Shown piece by piece: positions 1 to 9,174 of a stretch of 42,332 nt of DNA (its first letter is position 1; every line of letters starts with the position of its first letter). The position numbers were made by a program, and so were the translations under genes. Under the pieces are notes generated by a model that ran no database searches, was not told the origin of the DNA, and saw nothing but the letters and a program-made list of their open reading frames with translations. Location of the stretch: positions 1-42,332 of the forward strand of contig QJWJ01000135.1 of the NCBI GenBank assembly GCA_003235365.1, read 5' to 3'. Source of the stretch: Deltaproteobacteria bacterium (lineage in GTDB: Bacteria > Myxococcota_A > Polyangia > Polyangiales > Polyangiaceae).

Positions 1-2
1 GG

Positions 3-575
3 GTGACGTTGCTCGGGCTCGCTGCGTCGATGGTGGTTTCCTGTTCTGGTGACGGTCCTGGTGTCGCGCACTACTCTGATTTCCGTGACAATCAGTCGTT
101 GCCGCTTGCTGATCAAAACGTGATGCAAGGCGGCGACACCGTGCAGCAGGCCGTGCGTGGTGGCGCGGCGCGCGCTGACCAGAGCACTCCGAACTACGCC
201 CAGCACGCGGTGAGCAACACCGAGTACGCCGCCCACGACCACGGGCAAGCTCTGCCCACGCCGGGCGGCGGTGACGTGACCAACGACGATGGACAGCCCA
301 TCGACAACGACGATGTCAACGACGATGTCAACGACACGGTCGCGCCCGGCGCGCCGGATGTCAGTAGCGCGGAGATCCAGAACGCCGCATCTCGATGCTC
401 ATCGTTGTGTGACCCGACCACGGAGTGTGGGGCCGCCTGTCTTACGACGTGCACGAGCCTGGCACTCGCTGGCTGTACGTCGGCCTCGGCCGATGTCACC
501 TCCTGTGATTGTGAGTCAGATCCCGAGGGCTGCAGCGCCGAGTTCGACGACGCCCTCGCCGACTGCTTCGAGTAG
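3..575 (+). CDS. Cys-rich lipoprotein, 5' end probably outside window
   Basis: The frame is open from the window edge; the GTG at position 3 is the first possible start, but the true start is probably upstream because no basic n-region precedes the hydrophobic stretch. A hydrophobic run ending in MVVSC (Cys at about residue 14) looks like a lipobox, so the mature protein would be a lipoprotein. The middle is low complexity, with Asp/Asn repeats (DNDDVNDDVND). The last 65 residues hold about ten cysteines (SSLCDPTTECGAACLTTC and on), suggesting a small disulfide-bonded domain. I do not recognise a named family. Such lipoproteins with an acidic linker and a Cys-rich tail are common in myxobacteria. 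No function can be assigned. Confidence 0.6.
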   Translation: MTLLGLAASMVVSCSGDGPGVAHYSDFRDNQSLPLADQNVMQGGDTVQQAVRGGAARADQSTPNYAQHAVSNTEYAAHDHGQALPTPGGGDVTNDDGQPIDNDDVNDDVNDTVAPGAPDVSSAEIQNAASRCSSLCDPTTECGAACLTTCTSLALAGCTSASADVTSCDCESDPEGCSAEFDDALADCFE

Positions 576-787
576 CGTCGGCCAGGTGAATCCAGCCCCT
601 TCGGCGCGGTCGTGTTGCAGGGGCGTTGCTGCAAGTCGACGTTGTCGGGGCGACGATGTCGGGTCTGCAGCGTTTCGCACCGCGTGCGTGAGCGCACTTC
701 CGCCTGGAGCTTACGTCGAACTGACGGTCCCGTTCTGTGCGGGCGCCGTGAAGCGGCAGCGCCGTCGGGTGCTACGCTCATCAGCAG

Positions 788-3118
788 ATGGTGTCGCGCG
801 CTTCGCTCGCTCTGCTGCTGATGTGGCTGCCCGCGTGTAGCTGCGAACGGCCGCCTGATGAGTTGGGCGTTGCCGTGCCGTCGAAGGGCGGGGACGACCA
901 GTCCGAAGCTGCGACAGATCCTCTGCCGGAAGATGCGGGGGATCGGCTACTGGACGAGTCAGTCACCGCCGTTGGCGGCGAGCAGGACGCCGACAACGCA
1001 CTGTTCGAGGGCGAAGTCGCGGCGCGGCTGTTGTTTGCCATGACGCCGATCGCGTTGAGCGGTCGCGTGGTCGACGAACTCGGAAGTGCGGTTGGCGGAG
1101 CCAGGTTGCAGCTGGGGAACGAGCAGCGCGTCGCCGATGCCGACGGAGCTTTCGAATTCGAGGCGGTCACTCGGCGCAATGCCTTGCTTCGAATCACTGC
1201 TTCGGGTTATCGAGAGGAGCTCGTCTACGTACATCTAGCTCGCCCCGTCAGTGAGCCCGAAGCCGAAGTTGATGACGTCCAGTTGCTGCAGAGCGCTCCG
1301 GGGCGAACGCGACTGCTGTTTGGCGGTGACACGTCCTTTGGTCGGCGCTTCATCGACCCCGAGGAGCTGGCCGACAAGCTGTCCGTTCCAGACTCGGACC
1401 CGACGGCACTGATCGATGCCGCCAACCCGTTGCCGGGAACGCGTCGGGCCATGGCACACGTGCGGGACCTGTTTCGGAGCGTGGACTTCGGCTCCGTCAA
1501 TCTCGAGACCCCGGTGACGGCCAGTCCCAGCGAGTACCACACGGACAAGCAGTACTCGTTCTTCTCCTTACCCGAATCGCTCGCTGTGTTTCCGTGGTTG
1601 GGCGTGCAGTACGTCGCGTTGGGCAACAATCACGTCTTCGACTACCTGACGGACGGCGTGAGCGATACGTTGCAGGCGTTGGACGAACGTGGGATTGCGA
1701 CCAGTGGCGCCGGATTGACGGTCGAGCAAGCGTTTGCCCCGCATCGGATGGAAATCGCCGGTCAGCCCTTTTCGTTGATCTCGATGACGTCCGTCAGCGG
1801 CAGCCAGAACCCGCCGTTGTACGTCGCCACGGCGGATCCGCCGAAAGGGGGCGCCGCCGATCTGCGCGACGACGAGCGCGTGACTGAGACAATCACCGCC
1901 GAAGTCGACGCGGGTCGCATTCCGATCGTTCAACTCCACACGGGGCAGGAGTACACGTTCGAGCCGAGCCAATTCGCGAGCAATCGCATGTCACTCACGG
2001 TGGCCAGCGGCGCCGCCTTGGTGATTGCGCACCACCCGCACGTCGCCCAGGGCTTTGGTTTCGAGGACGGCGTGTTGATCGCCCACAGCCTGGGCAATCT
2101 GTGCTTCGACCAGGCGCGGCTCGAGACGATGCTCGGCTTGATGGCGCAAGTCGACATGGAAGGGGCGCGCGTGCTGCGGGCCGTGGGGCGCCCCATGTAC
2201 CTCGAAGACTACACGCCGCGCCCGGTGGTAGGCGATCTTGCCGAGTACCTGGTTCGGCGCATCGGCGAGGTGTCGGTGGAGGCGGCGGTTCGCAATGCCA
2301 ATGGTCTGGCGCTGGTGGCCGCGACGGACACGGTGGGAGGTGTGTCGGGTGAACGGGAACAGACGCTGAGCGTCGAGCTCGACCAGGCGGGGGTGGGCAT
2401 CGTCGATCTGCGCGGGCAGCGCCGCAGCGGGGAGTCGTTGGCTTCGGCGCGCGTCGACGGCGCGACGTTTCAGTGGGGCGAGGACCTACTCGGCCATGGG
2501 GACTTCGAGGATTGGGATGTCGACGACGACCAGTTCGAGCTATCGCGCTGGGACGTGACGGGGGGCTCGAGCTTCCCGTGTCTCAGCGCGCCGTACCGTG
2601 GCGCCGTTTCCTTGTGCTCGGTGCGAGACGCCGGCAACCAAAGCAATTCGGTCATCCCATTTCGCAACCGCGTTCGAGTTCTCGGCGAAGCGCTGGGCCA
2701 ACCCAACAAGGACTTGTCCCTCGTGGGCTACGTCGCCGGTGACAACGCCGGGGCGCTGTGGATCGAAGCACAGTACTACGCCAGCGTCGGCGACCGACAG
2801 TTCGACAGAGAGACGGTGTGGCAGCATCCGGCGGGCAGCTACGATTGGGAGCCGTTCAGCGAAGAACTCCGGATGGCTGAAGACGACCCCAGCGTCGACG
2901 CGCTGACCGCCAACCCACACGCGCTGCGCCTGTTCATTTTTCACGAGCCGCCCCACGAGGGGAAAGCCATCGCGCGTCTCGACGACCTCGCCGTCGTGAG
3001 TTGGCGCCGCCAGGTCGCGGCAGAAGCGACGCTGAAGACCCCCAATCCGGTCGACTTCATTCGAGTGCGTGGCTCCTCGGGGAAGGCGGACGTCACGCTG
3101 GTCTGGCGCAAGAGCTGA
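788..3118 (+). CDS. CapA-family (PGA_cap) metallophosphatase lipoprotein
   Basis: A 776-residue protein starting at ATG 788. The signal peptide ends in a LPAC lipobox (Cys17). Residues about 88-160 look like a carboxypeptidase-regulatory-like beta-sandwich (ALSGRVVDELGSAVGGARL). Residues about 174-445 carry the ordered motifs of the poly-gamma-glutamate capsule protein CapA/PGA_cap fold, which is related to calcineurin-like phosphatases: FGGD (178-181), NLET (238-241), GNNHVFDY (279-286), HTGQEY (384-389), HPHVAQG (416-422) and SLGN plus FDQ (434-442). All the expected metal-ligand positions look present. The last 200 residues (from about GHGDFEDWDV) resemble a carbohydrate-binding-type beta sandwich; this is inference. 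CapA homologues assist capsule polymer assembly or export, but many PGA_cap proteins have no known substrate. It is much longer than typical CapA (about 350-400 residues) because of both added domains. Confidence 0.88.
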   Translation: MVSRASLALLLMWLPACSCERPPDELGVAVPSKGGDDQSEAATDPLPEDAGDRLLDESVTAVGGEQDADNALFEGEVAARLLFAMTPIALSGRVVDELGSAVGGARLQLGNEQRVADADGAFEFEAVTRRNALLRITASGYREELVYVHLARPVSEPEAEVDDVQLLQSAPGRTRLLFGGDTSFGRRFIDPEELADKLSVPDSDPTALIDAANPLPGTRRAMAHVRDLFRSVDFGSVNLETPVTASPSEYHTDKQYSFFSLPESLAVFPWLGVQYVALGNNHVFDYLTDGVSDTLQALDERGIATSGAGLTVEQAFAPHRMEIAGQPFSLISMTSVSGSQNPPLYVATADPPKGGAADLRDDERVTETITAEVDAGRIPIVQLHTGQEYTFEPSQFASNRMSLTVASGAALVIAHHPHVAQGFGFEDGVLIAHSLGNLCFDQARLETMLGLMAQVDMEGARVLRAVGRPMYLEDYTPRPVVGDLAEYLVRRIGEVSVEAAVRNANGLALVAATDTVGGVSGEREQTLSVELDQAGVGIVDLRGQRRSGESLASARVDGATFQWGEDLLGHGDFEDWDVDDDQFELSRWDVTGGSSFPCLSAPYRGAVSLCSVRDAGNQSNSVIPFRNRVRVLGEALGQPNKDLSLVGYVAGDNAGALWIEAQYYASVGDRQFDRETVWQHPAGSYDWEPFSEELRMAEDDPSVDALTANPHALRLFIFHEPPHEGKAIARLDDLAVVSWRRQVAAEATLKTPNPVDFIRVRGSSGKADVTLVWRKS

Positions 3119-3223
3119 GTTCGTCGCGAGCGACTCAGCAGCGTGAAGTCGAGCGGTGTGAAACCGCACTCAACGGGGGTTCGAAAGACCGCCCGACAAT
3201 CGTGCCCTCGTGGGCTCGCCCAT

Positions 3224-4522
3224 TCAGTTGCCGCAGCTCTTCGAGCTGAAGTCGGGTTTGCCGCTGACCGTCGACTTGTCGTCGATTTCGAACTTCCTGG
3301 GCTTTCGGCGGTAGCTGATCGCCGGGCTGCCGCTGATGGTCGAATTGCGGGCTTCGAGCTCGCCGTTGATTCCGGCACAGAGCCCCAGTTCACTGGCTTC
3401 CAGTTTGGAGTCGCGGAGCTTGACGACGGAGTTGGTGGTGAGCTTGACCGCGGCCTTCTTGCCCTTGATGCTCGACTTGCCTCGCAGGTCGAGCTTGGCG
3501 TTCACTCCACTCGAAACACCGACTTCGCCGCCTTCGATGCTCGCGCCGTCCATGCTCAGCTCGAGATTGCCTTCGGTTTCCAAGGCGGTCTCTTTTGCGA
3601 CGAGCTTGGCTCCGTGACTGAGTTTGAGGTGCGGGTTGTAGCTGTCGGCACGCACCGCGGCTTCGGTCGCGCGGATCGTACCCCCGCGCATCTGCAACTC
3701 GAGGTTGCCCTCGGCAGCGAGCGCCACGCGCTCGCCGATCAGCTCCGAGTCGCGTAGCTCGACGTTCAGGTTGCTGTCACCGACGAGGGCGGCTTCCTTG
3801 CCCCGCAGTTTGGAGCCCGCCGCCACCAGGTGAAAGTTGACTGCACCGCGAATCGCCGACTCTTTGCCCTCGACCTCCGAGTCGTCGAGACGCACTTCGC
3901 CGTTGACGCCAGAAACCACCGCCGACTCCCCGCCGACGAGCTTGGACTTCTCTTTGACGAACAGTTTGGCGTTCATGTCCATCTGGACCGCTGCCTTGGA
4001 GCCGTTCAGCTGGCTTCGGACCACGGTGACTTCGGTCAGGTTCTTGGCCTCCACGATGACGTCCGACTCGAGGTTGCTGTCGACGATCTCGATCTTGCAG
4101 TTGATCGCTCCGACGATGAGCGGGCCCTTGCCCTTGAACTTCTGCCCTTTGATGGTGAGCTTCTGGTTCATCGCGCAGGTCGCTGGAAACTGCGTGACCT
4201 CGGCTTCGCCTCCGATGCGGGGAACGGCGGCCATGGCTTGCTGTACTTGTTCCTGAACCTGCTTGGCGGGCCCGGCGACGAAGATGGCCACGGCACTGCC
4301 CGCAGCGATCAACATCGTCACCGCGATGCCGATGATCAGCGGCGCAGCACTACTGGTTGGAGCGACGTACAGCGTCCGGGGATCGACTTGGGCCGGGGCG
4401 CTCTTGTTCCACTCGATGTGGATGGCGTTGCCGCAGTACGTGCAGGTGACGTCACTGACGCCTTTCTTCAGCGGGAGGGGAGCGCCGCACGTGGGGCACT
4501 TCTTCTGCAGGACTTTGGCCAT
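3224..4522 (-). CDS. Zinc-ribbon, single-TM protein with 12-rung Asn-ladder repeat domain
   Basis: A 432-residue protein. ATG 4522 is preferred over an upstream GTG (4573) because the zinc ribbon then begins at residue 9. Residues 9-30 hold a CPTC...CTYC zinc ribbon (Cys9, 12, 27, 30). A transmembrane helix follows at about 61-82. From residue 120 to about 425 there are about 12 units of 22-23 residues, each with an Asn followed by alternating hydrophobics, a D/S-S-x-L step, a Gly and an Ala/Val pair. The Asn positions are 141, 161, 184, 207, 229, 251, 273, 296, 319, 341, 364 and 386. This is the pattern of a parallel beta-solenoid with an asparagine ladder. Cys116 and Cys429 sit at the domain ends and could cap it. 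With the ribbon inside, the solenoid would lie outside the cytoplasmic membrane. Function is unknown; binding or scaffolding is more likely than catalysis, as I see no catalytic motif. Confidence 0.85.
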   Translation of the reverse strand: MAKVLQKKCPTCGAPLPLKKGVSDVTCTYCGNAIHIEWNKSAPAQVDPRTLYVAPTSSAAPLIIGIAVTMLIAAGSAVAIFVAGPAKQVQEQVQQAMAAVPRIGGEAEVTQFPATCAMNQKLTIKGQKFKGKGPLIVGAINCKIEIVDSNLESDVIVEAKNLTEVTVVRSQLNGSKAAVQMDMNAKLFVKEKSKLVGGESAVVSGVNGEVRLDDSEVEGKESAIRGAVNFHLVAAGSKLRGKEAALVGDSNLNVELRDSELIGERVALAAEGNLELQMRGGTIRATEAAVRADSYNPHLKLSHGAKLVAKETALETEGNLELSMDGASIEGGEVGVSSGVNAKLDLRGKSSIKGKKAAVKLTTNSVVKLRDSKLEASELGLCAGINGELEARNSTISGSPAISYRRKPRKFEIDDKSTVSGKPDFSSKSCGN

Positions 4523-4677
4523 TGCTGGCAGTGTCGTCGATGTCGCCGGGACGCACAACGAGCTTCGGACCACGTGATGGGATGACTGATGACGGACCTC
4601 GCCTTACATCCCCCAAACCAAAACTCGATCCGAGCGGCAGGGTCGGCAGCAATCCCGAATTGGACCGTGCTCACGCT

Positions 4678-6039
4678 TCAGCGAGCCGTACTCGTCGGAA
4701 GCGCACAATTCGACCGACAGTCGTCACCGTTGAGGACGTTGCCGTCGTCGCACGCCTCGAATTGGGGCTGCAAGATGCCGTCGCCGCAGTGCGCCCCGAG
4801 GGTGCAGTCGTGGGTACAGCCGTACTCGTCGTCGGGCTCGTCGCCCGGGTCGCACTCTTCCTGGTAGGCCAGATCCGTTTGACCGTCGCCGCAATACGCC
4901 GGCCATCGACAGCCGGGCGCACAGTCGTCGTCTTCCCAGTAGTAGGGATCGGCGTTGACGCCGTTGTCGCAGTCTTCGCCGGGGTCGACGCGACCATCGC
5001 CGCAGAACGGCTCCGCGTCGTCGAGGTCCAGGCATTGTAATGGCGCGGGGCCCGCGGCGTCGGCCGGCGGTGTCGGCGCCGCGGCGTCGTCGTCGCCGCT
5101 CGGTGCCGAAGCATCGCCACGAGGTGCGCCCGCGTCCGTGTCCGCTGGCGGCGCTGCGCCGGCGTCGGCCTCGAGAACACCTGCCGCCATGAACGTGGGT
5201 TTCACTCCACCCGGCGTTGGTGCCGTTGCCTTCCCCAGCGGCGTGGGATCCGCGGGCGCACCGGTCGATGGCACTGCCGTGGGTGAGTCGAGCGAGGCGC
5301 AAGGACGCATGCAGGGCGAGCCCGGTGTGAGGCAGTGCCAGCCCTCCTCGACAGCGCACACTGCCGAACACCCGTCGCCGCCGAATCGGTTGCCGTCGTC
5401 GCAGGTCTCGTAGCCTTCGCGTAACCCGTTGCCGCAAGTGGCGATGTAGCTGCACGCACCGGACGCGCACGTGAAGTGTCTGGCGATCTGGCAATCGAGA
5501 CTGCACCCGGTGGGCATCAGTGAGGGCTCGCAGGCCTCACCGGGCGAGACGACGCCGTCGCCGCACGCGGCCAGCAACCGACACGGCTCTGCGGGGACGA
5601 GGCACTCGAACCCTGGCTCTACGAAGTTGCACAGGTTCGAACAACCGTCACCGCGTATGGCGTTGCCGTCGTCGCAGACCTCTCCGACGTCGATGCGCCC
5701 GTTTCCACAAGTCGCAGGCGCCTCGGCGCAGCGGCGCGAGGGGACCCCGACGATCTCCTCGTCGCAGCACGCCGAGCAGCCGTCCCCTTCGAGCCGATTG
5801 CCGTCGTCGCAGTTTTCACCGGGCTCGAGGCGTCCATTGCCGCAAGTGGCATTGGTGACGATTCCGACCGATACGGGCGGAGATTGTATGGGGCCCGGCG
5901 TCACGCCTGTGATGCTGGTTCCAGCGGGGAGCGACGATGCGCCTGCGCTGGGGGCTACGCCCTCGCTCGAACACGCGGCCCCGAGGAGCGTGACTCCGAA
6001 AAACAGTGACGAACGCCACCCGTGGCTCGCTCTGCGCAC
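4678..6039 (-). CDS. Lipoprotein with myxobacterial Cys-rich (CGDG/CDDGN) repeats
   Basis: GTG 6039 is chosen as start. It gives a compact signal peptide (MRRASHGWRSSLFFGVTLL) ending in a LGAAC lipobox (Cys23), and AGGA lies 10 bases upstream. An in-frame start at 6102 would only add a charged 21-residue leader. The mature 430 residues contain seven copies of the myxobacterial disulfide repeat, CG(N/D)G...GE.CDDGN...GDGCS..C, four before and three after an Asp/Ala/Pro-rich linker of about 90 residues. Such repeats are typical of secreted or surface proteins of myxobacteria and are thought to be disulfide-stapled modules; their ligands are mostly unknown. The gene is head-to-head with the VanW gene across about 200 bases and lies upstream of the solenoid gene on the same strand. 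Confidence 0.88.
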   Translation of the reverse strand: MRRASHGWRSSLFFGVTLLGAACSSEGVAPSAGASSLPAGTSITGVTPGPIQSPPVSVGIVTNATCGNGRLEPGENCDDGNRLEGDGCSACCDEEIVGVPSRRCAEAPATCGNGRIDVGEVCDDGNAIRGDGCSNLCNFVEPGFECLVPAEPCRLLAACGDGVVSPGEACEPSLMPTGCSLDCQIARHFTCASGACSYIATCGNGLREGYETCDDGNRFGGDGCSAVCAVEEGWHCLTPGSPCMRPCASLDSPTAVPSTGAPADPTPLGKATAPTPGGVKPTFMAAGVLEADAGAAPPADTDAGAPRGDASAPSGDDDAAAPTPPADAAGPAPLQCLDLDDAEPFCGDGRVDPGEDCDNGVNADPYYWEDDDCAPGCRWPAYCGDGQTDLAYQEECDPGDEPDDEYGCTHDCTLGAHCGDGILQPQFEACDDGNVLNGDDCRSNCALPTSTAR

Positions 6040-6236
6040 GGCACGAGCATCCTGTGGATCGTCTTCGACTGCAAGTACATGAACGATTTCCGCTTGTTTC
6101 ACCAGTCGCCGCCAGGCGCACGGCGCTCCGACGCAAGCCGACGCAACCGGTCGTGATTACTCCGGCAACGATGGGCGGATTCTCGGCCCGCACCGACCCG
6201 GTTGCTGGATGGGCCCCGTCGCAGTAAGGCGCTGCG
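6040..6236. promoter_or_regulatory. Divergent intergenic region between Cys-repeat lipoprotein and vanW
   Basis: About 197 bases separate the two divergent starts (GTG 6039 minus, GTG 6237 plus), so promoters for both genes should lie here. I see no unambiguous -35/-10 pair. AAGG at 6226-6229 is the likely ribosome binding site of the plus-strand gene. Confidence 0.4.
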
Positions 6237-8192
6237 GTGAATCCGTCCCAGGCTGCCCTGGCTGCAACTCGGCGCGTGCTCCGTGTCGGCGGTCGTTGGA
6301 TCGTCGGCTTTCGAGGGCCGTGGTCCGTTCGCGACCTGACGCTGCTGGTTCTGTGCCCCGTGCTGTTGGTTGCCACGGCCGTGACGTCGGAGCGCGTGCA
6401 CCTGGACGGTCACGTGATGCCGGGTGTGGCACTCGAAGGGGAACTCGTGGCGGGCTATTCGCGCGACGCGTTGCAGAAGCGCGTTGCCGCACTGCAAAAC
6501 GAGCTGTCGCAGCGTGTGGTTCGCCTCGACGTCGATGGGGTCACGCTGCCGGTCTCGGCGTTCGAGTTCGACGCGGCGTTGGACCAGGCGGCACTGGTCG
6601 ACGACATCTTGCAGCAAGGCCGGCGTGGGTCGTGGTTCGAGCAACTGGCTTGGAGGGTCCGCCGTCTCGGAGCGCCCCTGCAGGTCAGCGCGCAAGTGCA
6701 TCTCGACGAACGCCGGGTGCAGGACGTGCTGGCTGGGTTCGAACGTGCCCTGCTCGTCGAGCCGCGGGAGGCGAAGCTCGAGTTCCGCGATGGTGCATTG
6801 CGCCGTACCGAGCCGCGTCCCGGGCAGGTGATTGATTCGCAGCGAGCGATCGAACAGATCCGCCAAGCGCTACAGAATGGCGACGCAGAGCCGGTCGCGG
6901 TTGCTCTGTCGCAGGTGCAGCCGGCGACCACGAACGCCGAGTTGGCGCGCGTCGAGACCGCTGCCAAGCAAATGCTGCTCGCGCCGATCGCCGTGACGGT
7001 CGAGGTGCCGGAGCGACTGCTCCCACCGGGCGAGGCGGACGCCGACGGGCATTCACAGGCGGCGTCCACGACCAGTGCCGTGCAGATTCTCGAGCCGGAA
7101 CGTCTGGGACGCGCGCTGTACACCTCTGCCGATCCAGAGGACCCCGCCCGGTTGCAGCTCGGACTGGACCACACGGTGCTGGAGGAGTTGCTGGCCAAGG
7201 TGCGCGAACGCTTCGAACGGCCCGCGCTCGACGCCAAGTTCGTCGTCGACAATCGCGGCAAGATATCCATCGTGCCGGGTCGCGTTCAAACCCGGTTGGA
7301 TACGGAGTCGGCCGCCCGTGCGCTGCTCGCCGCCGGGCAGTCGTCATCGCGACGCGCGACCGTGCAGATCACCGAGGGGGATGCTCCGCGGATCTCCACG
7401 GAGCTGGCACAGACGCTCAACGTTCGCGGCTTGGTTTCGCAGTTCACTACGAGTCATCCCTGCTGTAGACCGCGAGTGCAAAACATTCACCGCATCGCGG
7501 ACCTGCTCGATGGCGTGGTCGTGCTCCCGGGGGAAACATTCTCCGTCAACGAACACGTTGGTCCGCGCGGACCACGCCGCGGTTTCGTCGCCGCTCCGAC
7601 CATCGTCCACGGGGAAATGAGTGATACCTACGGCGGCGGCATCAGTCAGTTCGCCACCACACTGTTCAACGCCGTGTTACTCGGCGGCTACGAGATCATC
7701 GAGCGTCAAGCCCATAGCTACTACTTTTCACGCTACCCACTGGGGCACGAAGCGACGCTCTCGTTCCCGAAGCCGGATCTGATCTTCCGCAACGACACCG
7801 CTTCTGGGTTGTTGATCAAGACCGAGTACGGCTCGACGTACATTCGCGTGAAGCTCTACGGAGACAACGAGGGGCGTGTGGTGCGTACCGAGACGTCCCA
7901 GCGGTTCGACTTGGTCGATCCGAAGCTGGAGTACGAAGTCGACGACAGCTTGCAACCCGAAGAAGCGAAGGTTCGCAAGCGCGGGTCCAAAGGGTTCAGT
8001 GTCGAGGTGTCGCGCACCATCAAGACGCGTGACGGCAAGAGCGACACCGAACGCCGCAAGGTGGTCTACAACCCCCGCGTTCGTGTCGTCGCGGTTCACT
8101 CGTGCAAGATTCCCGAAGGGGAGCCGGGCCATACCGGTGACGAGTGCCCCGAGCCCGAACTTGCCGACGCCGGTGTGCCACCAACCCCATGA
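6237..8192 (+). CDS. VanW-family envelope protein with peptidoglycan-binding-like domain
   Basis: A 651-residue protein from GTG 6237, with AAGG seven bases upstream. An N-terminal transmembrane segment (LTLLVLCPVLLVATAV) anchors it. The following region, with GVALEGELVAGYSRDALQKR and a second similar stretch, resembles the YoaR/PG_binding_4 domain often found ahead of VanW. The VanW domain covers about 400-560 and is well conserved: the HRIADLLDGVVVLPGETFS, GYEIIERQAHS and TYGGGISQFATTLFNAVL stretches are diagnostic. VanW proteins were named from vancomycin-resistance clusters, but their activity is unresolved and most are not resistance genes; a cell-wall role is inferred from the domain pairing. 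No other van gene is nearby. The C-terminal 100 residues are a charged tail ending in CPEPELADAGVPPTP. Confidence 0.9.
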   Translation: MNPSQAALAATRRVLRVGGRWIVGFRGPWSVRDLTLLVLCPVLLVATAVTSERVHLDGHVMPGVALEGELVAGYSRDALQKRVAALQNELSQRVVRLDVDGVTLPVSAFEFDAALDQAALVDDILQQGRRGSWFEQLAWRVRRLGAPLQVSAQVHLDERRVQDVLAGFERALLVEPREAKLEFRDGALRRTEPRPGQVIDSQRAIEQIRQALQNGDAEPVAVALSQVQPATTNAELARVETAAKQMLLAPIAVTVEVPERLLPPGEADADGHSQAASTTSAVQILEPERLGRALYTSADPEDPARLQLGLDHTVLEELLAKVRERFERPALDAKFVVDNRGKISIVPGRVQTRLDTESAARALLAAGQSSSRRATVQITEGDAPRISTELAQTLNVRGLVSQFTTSHPCCRPRVQNIHRIADLLDGVVVLPGETFSVNEHVGPRGPRRGFVAAPTIVHGEMSDTYGGGISQFATTLFNAVLLGGYEIIERQAHSYYFSRYPLGHEATLSFPKPDLIFRNDTASGLLIKTEYGSTYIRVKLYGDNEGRVVRTETSQRFDLVDPKLEYEVDDSLQPEEAKVRKRGSKGFSVEVSRTIKTRDGKSDTERRKVVYNPRVRVVAVHSCKIPEGEPGHTGDECPEPELADAGVPPTP

Positions 8193-8328
8193 CCGTTTCG
8201 CGGCCCGTATGACTGAGGGGAGCACCGTTCCCTTTCGGCAGGCGACCGCCCACGCGTTGCTCCTACGGCCGGCTCCTTCGCGGCGCAGAGTATTGCCCGA
8301 ATCGGGAGCTCATGAGACGCTCGGGGGC

Positions 8329-9171
8329 ATGAAGCGCGCAGGCACGCTGGCTCTGGGCCTGTGGGTTCAGGGGTGTGTGATTCTCGCTCCCGTCGACGAG
8401 GTCGTCGAAGATGGGCCAGAAAAGAGCTCGGTCGGCGGGTCGAAGCCCAGCCCAGCGCGGCCCATCACCGCGCCGAGTGACGGGCAAGACTCGGGCCCCG
8501 CGGCGCCATCGGACGACGACACGCCCGATCCCCGACCCGTCACGCCCGACCCGACGGACACTCCGACGCAGCCGTCGGAGCCCGCCCAGCAGGCCGACGC
8601 GGGGGACCCCGGGCCTCCTACGATCCCCCCGACCCCTACCGGCCCCGTGGATCCCGTCGAAGAGCCCCCTGTGCCGTCCTGCTCGGACGTCCACGAGGCC
8701 TGCAGCGACGACGTTCAATGTTGCGGTCCGTCGACGTTGTGTTTGTCACTGCCGAGCTCGGGTTCGGTGTGTACCAAGTATGGCTGCTTTGGCGACGAAT
8801 CGTGTGAAGTCGACGAAGTGTGCCACTTCGACGTGGTCGGCGACGCCGAGGGGAACGTGGCCGGTGCCCGCCTCTGTGTCAGCCCCGACGACCTGTCTGG
8901 GCCCATCCCTGGGTCGAATCCTTGCGGCGGCAACTCCGATTGCGACAGCGGCTTCTGTACGCCGTTGGGGTACTGCTACGACGAGTGCAGCAACAGTCTG
9001 GACTGTGGTTTCAACTACTGGTCGGAGGCCAACGACTCGTGCATCGTGTTCGACGGGTACGCTGCCTGTGTCCCCACCTGCTACGGCGACATCGATTGCG
9101 CCCCTTACGGTGGAACGAGTTGCATCCTCGCTTACACGGCTGAAGGCGCGACCGTCCAAGTCTGTGGTTGA
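8329..9171 (+). CDS. Cys-rich lipoprotein preceding a Ser/Thr kinase
   Basis: A 280-residue protein. ATG 8329 is chosen although the frame is open upstream, because it begins a clean lipoprotein signal (MKRAGTLALGLWVQGC, Cys16). Residues about 25-120 form a Pro/Asp/Thr-rich linker. Residues 121-280 carry about 20 cysteines in pairs, such as CSDDVQCCGPSTLC and NPCGGNSDCDSGFC, which resembles the spacing in secreted disulfide-rich (Dickkopf/EGF-like) modules. Its stop lies only three bases before the start of the kinase gene, so the two are almost certainly co-transcribed. No enzymatic function is visible. A role as an envelope sensor or adhesin is a guess. Confidence 0.82.
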   Translation: MKRAGTLALGLWVQGCVILAPVDEVVEDGPEKSSVGGSKPSPARPITAPSDGQDSGPAAPSDDDTPDPRPVTPDPTDTPTQPSEPAQQADAGDPGPPTIPPTPTGPVDPVEEPPVPSCSDVHEACSDDVQCCGPSTLCLSLPSSGSVCTKYGCFGDESCEVDEVCHFDVVGDAEGNVAGARLCVSPDDLSGPIPGSNPCGGNSDCDSGFCTPLGYCYDECSNSLDCGFNYWSEANDSCIVFDGYAACVPTCYGDIDCAPYGGTSCILAYTAEGATVQVCG

Positions 9172-9174
9172 AGA

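Noticed and set aside
6237..8192. The VanW gene as evidence of a vancomycin-resistance cluster.
   Set aside because: No vanHAX, vanY or vanRS genes are nearby, and VanW-domain proteins are widespread in bacteria without resistance.
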